Positions 1 through 5,708 of a stretch of 6,304 nucleotides of DNA are shown one piece after another. The notes under the pieces were generated by a model. That model worked only from the letters and a program-made list of their open reading frames with translations. It was not told the DNA's origin and searched no databases. Every line of letters begins with the position of its first letter. Position 1 is the first letter of the stretch. The stretch comes from Cytophagaceae bacterium (GTDB lineage: Bacteria; Bacteroidota; Bacteroidia; Cytophagales; Spirosomataceae). The position numbers and the translations under genes were made by a program. The stretch spans positions 1-6,304 of the forward strand of contig CANHCG010000114.1 of assembly GCA_947459055.1 (NCBI GenBank). The letters are read 5' to 3'.

Positions 1-923
1 AAAGCCCGCTGGAATTTTCTAAACCGCTATCTGAACGCTTTGGTGCCCGCATTTTTGTAAAGCGCGAAGATCTTCAGCGTGTGCGTTCCTATAAAATTCG
101 AGGAGCTTACTATAAATTGTCGAATCTACCCATGGAGTATAGGGCCAAAGGCATCGTGGCCGCATCAGCGGGTAATCATGCCCAAGGGGTTGCATTTGCC
201 TGTGCCCAATTAGGCATTCAAGGATATATTTTCATGCCTGCGACCACGCCACTACAGAAAGTTGAGGCCGTTCGGTTTTTTGGGAAGGATTTTATTCGGA
301 TCAAATTAGTCGGCCAAACCTACGACGCTGCCTTCGCGGCCGCGCAGAAATTTTGTGCCCAACAAGGTTCTGTTTTCATTCCTCCCTTCGACGATTATGA
401 CATCATCGCCGGGCAGGCCACCGTCGGTTTGGAAATTGCGGCGCAAATGTCCGAACCTTTGGACTATATCTTTTTGGCCATCGGTGGGGGAGGATTAGCC
501 GCCGGAACTTGTTTGAGCCTAGGCGAATTATCACCTGAAACTAAGATTGTCGGTGTGGAACCCGAGGCCGCTGCTTCCATGACCGCGAGTTTAGACGCGG
601 GGCAGGTGATCGAAATAGCTGAAATCGACAAATTCGTCGACGGCGCATCCGTCAAACGCGTAGGAGACAAGACCTTTCCCATTTGTGCAAAAGGCCTGAG
701 CGATGTCGTTCTAATTTCCAAATCCGACGTGTGCCAAACAATGCTCGACCTGTATGACATGGACGCCATGGTCGTAGAACCCGCCGGGGCCTTGTCGGTA
801 GCCGCCTTACATCCCTATGCAGAAAAAATCAAAGGAAAAACGATTGTTTGTATCCTCTCTGGGGGCAATTTCGACCCCAAACGCATTCCCGAAATCAAAA
901 TTGCCGCGGCAAAAACACCTTGA
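1..923 (+). CDS. ilvA: Threonine dehydratase (threonine ammonia-lyase), 5' end outside window, short form without regulatory domain
   Basis: PLP enzyme converting threonine to 2-oxobutanoate and ammonia, the first committed step of isoleucine synthesis; cytosolic. The reading frame is open from the window edge (first full codon at base 3), so the GTG at 81 is internal and 306 residues are visible. The fold-type II signature is complete: the PLP lysine in SYKIRGAY (residue 31 of the visible part, codon 93-95), SAGNHAQG (55-62), the phosphate-binding GGGG loop (161-164), VEPAGA (258-263) and SGGN (286-289). The sequence resembles the roughly 420-residue Bacteroidota/Bacillus IlvA type, but it stops 17 residues after SGGN, where those proteins continue into an ACT-like isoleucine-sensing domain. 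The downstream DNA is plainly non-coding. It lies upstream of leuA, which suggests a branched-chain amino acid cluster. A catabolic TdcB-like role is the alternative, since TdcB also lacks the domain. Confidence 0.9.
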   Translation, partial: SPLEFSKPLSERFGARIFVKREDLQRVRSYKIRGAYYKLSNLPMEYRAKGIVAASAGNHAQGVAFACAQLGIQGYIFMPATTPLQKVEAVRFFGKDFIRIKLVGQTYDAAFAAAQKFCAQQGSVFIPPFDDYDIIAGQATVGLEIAAQMSEPLDYIFLAIGGGGLAAGTCLSLGELSPETKIVGVEPEAAASMTASLDAGQVIEIAEIDKFVDGASVKRVGDKTFPICAKGLSDVVLISKSDVCQTMLDLYDMDAMVVEPAGALSVAALHPYAEKIKGKTIVCILSGGNFDPKRIPEIKIAAAKTP

Positions 924-1088
924 TTTTATAAATAAATTGATAAAATTTTTATTCGCCTCAAAATTTCATAAATAGATTTTTAATCTAATTAATTTAATTA
1001 TACAAGATTTATATACTTAAAAATTATATTAATTTAAAAAATTAAAGAATTTTAATCTAAAATTGGGCATGGTCGGAATGCGGAAAAA
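924..1088. other. Very AT-rich non-coding spacer between ilvA and leuA
   Basis: Bases 924-1060 contain about 14 G or C, roughly 10%, far below the flanking genes. No open frame or RNA gene is seen. It holds an inverted repeat TAGATT-TTT-AATCTA (973-987), an 11-base direct repeat TTTTAATCTAA (978-988 and 1050-1060), and just before the promoter a GC-richer island with a 4-base inverted repeat GCAT...ATGC (1067-1081). No convincing GC-stemmed terminator follows ilvA, so it is unclear where the ilvA transcript ends. Some of these repeats may simply reflect low complexity. Confidence 0.6.
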
Positions 1089-1119
1089 TTGCTTCATAGT
1101 ATAATAAAAGCTAGATTTG
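1089..1119 (+). promoter_or_regulatory. Bacteroidota-type promoter of leuA
   Basis: TTG at 1089-1091 is followed by a 20-base spacer and TAGATTTG at 1112-1119. This matches the Bacteroidota primary sigma consensus (TTG, about 19-20 bases, TAnnTTTG) at every fixed position. Transcription would begin near 1125, giving a leader of about 19 bases before the leuA ATG at 1144. The leader has no Shine-Dalgarno sequence, as is usual in this phylum, and is too short for a leader-peptide attenuator. Confidence 0.7.
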
Positions 1120-1143
1120 TCAGCTAATTAAGAAACTATACAC

Positions 1144-2283
1144 ATGAGTAATCGCATACAGATTTTTGATACAACCTTACGAGATGGGGAACAGGTACCG
1201 GGTTGCCAACTGAACCGTGAGGAAAAAATCGAGGTGGCTTTAGAGCTCGAAAAATTAGGGGTTGACATCATCGAAGCTGGTTTTCCGATTTCCTCGCCAG
1301 GGGATTTTGCTTCGGTCAAAGCGATTTGCGAGTCGGTGAAAGAGCCGACAATTTGTGCCTTAACTCGGGCCAAAAAAGAAGATATCGATGCGGCGGTGGA
1401 GGCTTTGAAGCCTGCCCGTAGACCTCGGATTCATACTGGAATCGGTTCATCCGATGTACACATCAAGCATAAATTTAATTCGACACGCGAGGAAATCATC
1501 GAACGCGGTGTTTGGGCAGTGAAATACGCAAAATCGTTCGTTGAAGACGTGGAGTTTTTTGCGGAAGATGCGGGTCGGGCGGATTTAGAATTCCTAGCTA
1601 AATTAACCCACGCGGTGATTAAGGCGGGGGCTACAGTCGTGAATTTACCCGATACGACGGGGTATTTATTGCCTCATCAAATGCATCAGCGCATTTCCTA
1701 TTTATTCGAAAACGTGGATAACATTCATCATGCCACGATTTCGATGCACAACCACAATGATTTGGGATTAGCCACGGCGAATACCATCGCTGGGATTCAG
1801 GCAGGGGCACGGCAAGTGGAAGTTACGATCAACGGCATCGGCGAACGGGCCGGAAATACGTCTTTAGAAGAGGTGGCCATGATTTTAAATGTGCACAAAG
1901 ATTTAGGTTTTACGACCGGAATCCAGCCGAAACATTTGTATCCGACGAGCTGTTTGGTGTCCAATTTAATGGGCATGCCGGTTCAAGCGAATAAAGCGAT
2001 TATTGGCGCGAATGCCTTTGCGCATTCCTCTGGCATTCATCAGGATGGCTTTTTGAAACATGCCCAAAACTATGAAATCATGAATCCGGAAGACGTGGGT
2101 GTTCCTTCGTCGGCGATTTTATTGACTTCCCGTTCGGGTCGGGCGGCGCTTCGTCATCGTTTAAGTTTGTTGGGTTTCGATTTTGAAAAACCAGAATTGG
2201 ACAAATTGTACACCCGCTTTTTATTGATGGCGGATGATCGCAAAATGATCCATGATGAGGATTTAAAGGAATTAGTTGGCTAA
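1144..2283 (+). CDS. leuA: 2-isopropylmalate synthase, short form (catalytic barrel and linker only)
   Basis: Condenses acetyl-CoA with 2-oxoisovalerate to give 2-isopropylmalate, the first step of leucine synthesis; cytosolic. The 379 residues start with the HMGL-type TIM barrel: DTTLRDGEQ (9-17, metal ligand Asp14), AGFPISSPGDF (45-55), which favours LeuA over homocitrate or citramalate synthase, HNHND (202-206, metal ligands His202 and His204) and GIGERAGN (231-238, Asn238 ligand). The linker subdomain follows, with SGIHQDG (296-302) and SGR (331-333). The protein ends at DLKELVG, where long LeuA proteins of about 510 residues enter the leucine-binding regulatory domain. The ATG fits the promoter 25 bases upstream. 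It converges with the mscS gene, 4 bases from its stop, and its transcript probably ends in the hairpin at 2435-2467. Short LeuA forms occur in Bacteroidota, so the length need not mean damage. Confidence 0.92.
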   Translation: MSNRIQIFDTTLRDGEQVPGCQLNREEKIEVALELEKLGVDIIEAGFPISSPGDFASVKAICESVKEPTICALTRAKKEDIDAAVEALKPARRPRIHTGIGSSDVHIKHKFNSTREEIIERGVWAVKYAKSFVEDVEFFAEDAGRADLEFLAKLTHAVIKAGATVVNLPDTTGYLLPHQMHQRISYLFENVDNIHHATISMHNHNDLGLATANTIAGIQAGARQVEVTINGIGERAGNTSLEEVAMILNVHKDLGFTTGIQPKHLYPTSCLVSNLMGMPVQANKAIIGANAFAHSSGIHQDGFLKHAQNYEIMNPEDVGVPSSAILLTSRSGRAALRHRLSLLGFDFEKPELDKLYTRFLLMADDRKMIHDEDLKELVG

Positions 2284-2287
2284 GCGA

Positions 2288-3358
2288 TTATTTCACGCTG
2301 CTGGCTAAGGCGATTTTTTCTTTTTCGAGGACCTTCAGGATTTGTAAATTGATTGCCTGTTTGATCTGTTGGAACTTATTAAAATCCTTCGTCGCCACAA
2401 AAAGCGTTACCGAAATATCCAAGGAATAGGTACCAAAGCCCTCAAAAACTATTTTGGGGGCTTTTTTCTTGCACAAAGGTTCTTCCAAAATCAGTGCTTC
2501 GATCGATGCAAGTGCATTTTCAATCTGAGAAGGTGTAGTCCCAAAATCGCAGGTCAGGGTGAATTTAGCCCGACGATAATCCCTTTCACTTAAATTTTCG
2601 AGAGACTGAGAGGTTAGCAAGCGGTTTGGAATCATAATTAAATTCCCATCCGCGCCTCTTAAACGCGTGCTCCGAAAACCGATTTTCTCAATATCTCCTG
2701 AAATTCCACCTACCGTAATGCTATCGCCCACCACGAAAGGCAAGTCCAAAAAGATGGTAAACGAGGCAAATAAATTTTCAAGCGTTTCTCTCGCGGCTAA
2801 AGCTAAAGCCAAACCTCCTAAGCCTAAACCGGTGATGAGGGCCATGACGTCGACTTGGAATACTTGGCCTAACATGACAAAACCGGAAGCGGTGATAATA
2901 AAGACCATGGATAGGTCGTTGAGGAATGGAATGAATTGTTGCTTCGATTTCTGTTCCACACCTTGCCATTTTTCTTGGGCTACTAGAATGGCCACTTTCA
3001 TTAAGCGAACGATTAACCAAGTAACGGTGTATATGAATGCAATTTCAAAAGCTTTTTCAATGAGGAATAAGAGCCCAAACTCCTTGATGGGTTTGAAATT
3101 CCAGGCGGTGGGAACTTGTAAATGTTGGACCGCAAAAAACAAAAAGATCCAAAAAATGAGTAATTCGAAGGGTTTTCGGATGAGTTGGACACAATCCTGG
3201 ATGGAAATCGATTCATCGGGGATAAAGCGAAAAACGATTTTGGAAAAGGAATTCGAGAAAAAACGCTTTAAGGCGAGTCCGATGAGTAAAATTCCGCCGA
3301 AAAGAATTAAATCCATGGCTGAATTTTCCAATAGATATGAATTTTGTAAAGTTTCCAT
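2288..3358 (-). CDS. MscS-family mechanosensitive ion channel
   Basis: Inner-membrane channel that, by family, opens under membrane tension to release solutes during hypo-osmotic shock. The 356-residue protein is longer than E. coli MscS (286) through extra N-terminal membrane segments. Hydrophobic helices are visible at about 15-34, 63-83, 95-127, 147-167 and 170-206. The last is the pore-lining helix, rich in Gly and Ala (GLGLGGLALALAARETLENLF, 177-197). The cytoplasmic beta domain follows, with FVVGDSITVGG (208-218), GDIEKIGFRSTRLRGADGNL (221-240) and IPNRLL (243-248), then an alpha/beta C-terminal domain to residue 356. The first ATG suits a promoter whose start would lie about 18 bases upstream; Met15 is a possible alternative start. 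The stop is 4 bases from the leuA stop, tail to tail. Codons for residues 299-308 also form the + strand terminator hairpin. The exact subfamily and gating are not predictable from this. Confidence 0.9.
   Translation of the reverse strand: METLQNSYLLENSAMDLILFGGILLIGLALKRFFSNSFSKIVFRFIPDESISIQDCVQLIRKPFELLIFWIFLFFAVQHLQVPTAWNFKPIKEFGLLFLIEKAFEIAFIYTVTWLIVRLMKVAILVAQEKWQGVEQKSKQQFIPFLNDLSMVFIITASGFVMLGQVFQVDVMALITGLGLGGLALALAARETLENLFASFTIFLDLPFVVGDSITVGGISGDIEKIGFRSTRLRGADGNLIMIPNRLLTSQSLENLSERDYRRAKFTLTCDFGTTPSQIENALASIEALILEEPLCKKKAPKIVFEGFGTYSLDISVTLFVATKDFNKFQQIKQAINLQILKVLEKEKIALASSVK
2435..2467 (+). terminator. Rho-independent terminator, probably of leuA, embedded antisense in the mscS coding region
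   Basis: The 5' arm 2435-2447 (AAAGCCCTCAAAA) pairs with the 3' arm 2452-2464 (TTTTGGGGGCTTT) over 13 consecutive pairs with one T-G wobble and a 4-base ACTA loop. Six T residues run through 2462-2467. It starts 152 bases after the leuA stop. Read on the - strand, the wobble becomes a C-A mismatch and no T tract follows the stem, so the element is oriented to stop + strand transcription. Confidence 0.75.
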
Positions 3359-3368
3359 TCCTTAGTTC

Positions 3369-3380
3369 TTCAAATTTGAA
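3369..3380. repeat. Perfect 12-base palindrome in the mscS / outer-membrane gene divergent region
   Basis: TTCAAATTTGAA is self-complementary across all 12 bases. It lies directly over the expected mscS transcription start, downstream of its TATATTTG box. It could be an operator for a dimeric regulator, but no regulator family is recognised, and an AT-rich palindrome of this size can arise by chance. Confidence 0.4.
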
Positions 3381-3382
3381 CT

Positions 3383-3390
3383 CAAATATA
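3383..3390 (-). promoter_or_regulatory. Putative -7 box of the mscS promoter
   Basis: Read on the - strand the bases are TATATTTG, a full match to the Bacteroidota TAnnTTTG box, 24 bases before the mscS start codon; transcription would start near 3376. No clear TTG is present at the usual -33 distance (about 3410-3414), so only the -7 element is well supported. Confidence 0.5.
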
Positions 3391-3424
3391 GCCAATAACT
3401 TAGTCGAATGTGAAATAAAATTAC

Positions 3425-3432
3425 GACCTTTG
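3425..3432 (+). promoter_or_regulatory. Putative -7 box for the outer-membrane gene / lptC pair
   Basis: GACCTTTG matches TAnnTTTG except at the first base, and the TTTGCA context is common in Bacteroidota promoters. A weak upstream TTAG lies at 3400-3403, with a 21-base spacer. The start of transcription would be near 3438, leaving about 31 bases before the chosen ATG at 3469 and only about 4 before the alternative ATG at 3442. Confidence 0.45.
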
Positions 3433-3468
3433 CACACGAAAATGACAGACAGCGCCGATTATTACCCT

Positions 3469-4764
3469 ATGAATTCCAATCGTTTGAAACGTAACGTGTA
3501 CTTTTTTTTCCTCACGACAATCGGTGTTTTTCTGATTTCTTTTGGAATGCAGGCGCAAACCATTCAAAATTCACCTTTGTCCTACATCGGCATGGGGGAA
3601 TTATATACACCTGAGGCTGCGACTAATTCGATGATGGGTGGAATCGGTGTTTCGAACTCGAATGGAATTTATACCAATGTCTTAAATCCAGCCTTATTAG
3701 CTCGGAACCATTACACGGTTTTCGAAGTCGGCATTCATGGAGAGTCAAAAGCGCTCCAGAATTATCGTCAAAAACAACAAGTTTATGGGGGTAATTATCA
3801 GTCTTTGAATTTAACCTTGCCGGCAAATCTTCGTTGGACCATGGCTTTCAGCATTCGACCGCATTCTGCCGTGGAATATACCACACGTTCATACCGCCGT
3901 TTAAATGTCTTGGGCCTTGATAGTTTAATTTATGGCTATGAGGGAAAAGGAGGAATTACCAAATTAAGCTTTTCAAATGGCGTTCGTATTGGGAAGGAAT
4001 TTTACATAGGCTTGGAATCTAGTTTCTTGTTTGGTACCGTGAATCGCAATGTATCGACGCAGAATATGTCCGATGGACAGTATTACAAAATCCAATTAGA
4101 AAATTTAAATCGATATTCTGATTTTACCTTCAAAGGGGGCGTGGCCTACCGAAAGGATTTGAAAAATGATATTTTTTTAAACTTGGGGGCAACTATGGAT
4201 TTATCTTCGAGCATGAGCGCGACGCAATTGCGGCGTTTTGCCATCTTGGATTTGTCAGGTATTAATGTCATTAATTCGGACACCTTAGAAAAAACGACCA
4301 CGATTCGACAAAATCTTCCGGTGACGCAAGCTTACGGTTTGAGCATCGAAAAAGTAGCTAAATGGATGGTGGGAATTGATTATTCACAGACCGATTGGAC
4401 CGCAGTAGATAATAATTTAGGGCGTTCAGGAAAATTACCTAAGAGTTCTAAAATTTCCATTGGTGGGGAATATACCCCAGATTTTACCTCCGTTTCGAAT
4501 TTCATCAAACGCATGACCTATCGGATAGGCTATTCATATACGACCACGCCCTACGATTATTCGGGAAATGGTAAATATGCGGTGGATCAAAACCTAAGTG
4601 CCGGAGTTTCCGTTCCTTTACGGAATTTGTCTTATGTAAATATTGCTTACCAAGTGGGTCGACGTGGGCTATTAGCCGACAATGGCCTAGAAGAGCAATA
4701 CCATCGCATTACGGTAGGATTGACCTTGAGTGATCTTTGGTTTGTGAAACAACGGATTAACTAA
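3469..4764 (+). CDS. Uncharacterised outer-membrane beta-barrel protein (FadL/OmpP1-like appearance)
   Basis: The 431 residues begin with a Sec signal peptide: basic N-region RLKR (5-8), hydrophobic core (10-26), and likely cleavage after MQA at 29. The mature protein opens with SPLSYIGMGELY, a start typical of Bacteroidota outer-membrane proteins (SPYSRYGxGDL type), followed by a Gly/Asn-rich NPALLA segment and many alternating polar/hydrophobic strands rich in Tyr and Gly. The last strand (ITVGLTLSDLWFV) is barrel-like. The frame is open back to 3337, but that start overlaps mscS and has no signal peptide; the ATG at 3442 would add an acidic N-terminus, so 3469 is preferred. It lies 15 bases before lptC and is probably co-transcribed. 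From memory, a barrel protein of this kind commonly precedes lptC in Bacteroidota. Substrate and function are unknown. Confidence 0.75.
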   Translation: MNSNRLKRNVYFFFLTTIGVFLISFGMQAQTIQNSPLSYIGMGELYTPEAATNSMMGGIGVSNSNGIYTNVLNPALLARNHYTVFEVGIHGESKALQNYRQKQQVYGGNYQSLNLTLPANLRWTMAFSIRPHSAVEYTTRSYRRLNVLGLDSLIYGYEGKGGITKLSFSNGVRIGKEFYIGLESSFLFGTVNRNVSTQNMSDGQYYKIQLENLNRYSDFTFKGGVAYRKDLKNDIFLNLGATMDLSSSMSATQLRRFAILDLSGINVINSDTLEKTTTIRQNLPVTQAYGLSIEKVAKWMVGIDYSQTDWTAVDNNLGRSGKLPKSSKISIGGEYTPDFTSVSNFIKRMTYRIGYSYTTTPYDYSGNGKYAVDQNLSAGVSVPLRNLSYVNIAYQVGRRGLLADNGLEEQYHRITVGLTLSDLWFVKQRIN

Positions 4765-4779
4765 TTTTCCACATCTCCC

Positions 4780-5313
4780 ATGAGAATCCTAGTTGCATGT
4801 GCATGTTTCATAGGGCTCATCGCTTGCCAAGAGCGAGAAAAAAAATCCACAGCTGAATACATAGGTCCTAAATCTGAGTTACGAGGCATCGATATGGTGT
4901 ATTCGGATTCAGCCCGGGCGGTCTTACGCATGGTATCGGAACAACAAATCACCACCCTCTCGGAAGACCGCGTGTACCCCAAAGAAATGAAACTTTGGTT
5001 TTACGATAAATTAGGAAATATCACCTCCCAAATCCGCGGAGATTCTGCCCATTTTTTCAGACAAAGCAATTCCTATAAATTAATGGGGCATGTCGAAATT
5101 TTCAACGTCCAAAAGAAGGAAACCCTCAAAACCGATGAATTCACCTGGCTGCCTGAACAAAAACGGGTCTTCACAGAAAAGCCGGTTTCCATTCACACAA
5201 GCAAGGAAATCGTGCACGGGGTAGGGCTTGATGCGGCCCAAGATTTCTCTACCTATTCACTTAGGAAAGTGACAAATTCAGTGTTAACGGTGGAAAGCTT
5301 ACCGACCAATTAA
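4780..5313 (+). CDS. lptC: LPS export lipoprotein LptC
   Basis: Predicted LptC, the envelope component that carries lipopolysaccharide from the LptBFG transporter to LptA in the Lpt bridge. The 177 residues begin with a lipoprotein signal peptide with lipobox LIAC (13-16), so Cys16 would be lipidated. This is a usual feature of Bacteroidota LptC, whereas E. coli LptC has a membrane anchor helix. The beta-jellyroll pattern is visible: MKLWFYDKLGNITSQIRGDSA (70-90), LMGHVEIFN (101-109), LKTDEFTWLPEQKRVFTEKPVSI (116-138) and VHGVGLDAAQDFSTYSLRKV (145-164), with the family's typical 'T...L.W....k.i.T...V.I' and 'G.Gl.a..df..y.l' features. It follows the barrel gene by 15 bases without its own promoter. 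Its stop overlaps the stop of the convergent cytochrome gene. No terminator is seen after it. Confidence 0.85.
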   Translation: MRILVACACFIGLIACQEREKKSTAEYIGPKSELRGIDMVYSDSARAVLRMVSEQQITTLSEDRVYPKEMKLWFYDKLGNITSQIRGDSAHFFRQSNSYKLMGHVEIFNVQKKETLKTDEFTWLPEQKRVFTEKPVSIHTSKEIVHGVGLDAAQDFSTYSLRKVTNSVLTVESLPTN

Positions 5314-5708
5314 AGTTTCGACTCACATGCTTTCAACGCAAAGCGCGTGGAATCTAAACTGTATATCGTTTTATTCGGCCCCCATTGGTCACGTAAAAAG
5401 GTCTGAATTTCCGCTATGTCCAAAGCTTGTAATTTTGTATTTCCAGGCATATAGCCTTTCGTGCCTTTTCTCCCCCATTTAATCAGACAAGTGAGGTCTT
5501 CGGTTTTCATACTTTTCCATAAAGCCGCTTGGGATATCGCTGGATAAAGATCCTTGAGTCCACTGCCGTTTTCTTGGTGACAATTCGCGCAATGCGTTTG
5601 ATACAACACCCGTCCCTCGACCACATATTGCTTATATAAAATTTCTTCCTTGCTTTCACAAGAGGCTAATCCAATCGCCAACAGAATTAATACGCTTATC
5701 TTTCTCAT
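5310..5708 (-). CDS. Small lipoprotein cytochrome c
   Basis: Monohaem c-type cytochrome of 132 residues, probably anchored to a membrane and facing the periplasm, where it would carry electrons. The signal peptide ends in lipobox LASC (14-17). The haem site CANCH is at 40-44, and Met87 in the GYMPGN segment is the likely sixth haem ligand. GSGLKDLYPAI (48-58) resembles the loop after the haem site in class I cytochromes. Two further cysteines, Cys74 and Cys128, lie outside the haem motif. The ATG overlaps the stop of the upstream SCO gene as ATGA (5705-5708), which points to translational coupling and one operon. The 3' end shares TTAA with the lptC stop. The electron partner is unknown; an oxidase or a SCO-linked role is inferred from context only. 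Confidence 0.85.
   Translation of the reverse strand: MRKISVLILLAIGLASCESKEEILYKQYVVEGRVLYQTHCANCHQENGSGLKDLYPAISQAALWKSMKTEDLTCLIKWGRKGTKGYMPGNTKLQALDIAEIQTFLRDQWGPNKTIYSLDSTRFALKACESKL

Noticed and set aside
81..83. GTG as the start of ilvA
   Set aside because: The 26 codons before it encode conserved threonine dehydratase sequence (SPLEFSKPLSERFGARIFVKREDLQ), so it is internal.
464..769. Antisense open frames opposite ilvA, leuA, lptC and the SCO gene
   Set aside because: All lie within well-supported genes and show no recognisable protein features or starts with promoter support.
931..956. A/T-only hairpin after ilvA as a terminator
   Set aside because: The arms pair only with bulges and contain essentially no G-C pairs, so it is not distinguishable from low-complexity AT sequence.
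2667..3365. A 232-codon open frame on the + strand opposite mscS
   Set aside because: It is fully antisense to a clear MscS gene. The translation is rich in Lys, Met, Pro and Ser, shows no family motif or organised membrane pattern, and is the expected shadow of the channel's codon use.
3337..3468. N-terminal extension of the outer-membrane gene (starts at 3337 or 3442)
   Set aside because: The 3337 start lies upstream of the candidate promoter and overlaps mscS. The 3442 start would leave almost no leader and put an acidic stretch before the signal peptide. The ATG at 3469 gives a normal signal peptide.
5257..5272. TCACTT-AGGA-AAGTGA inverted repeat near the end of lptC
   Set aside because: It is a clean 6-bp stem but lies inside coding sequence with no T tract on either side, so it was not called a terminator or operator.
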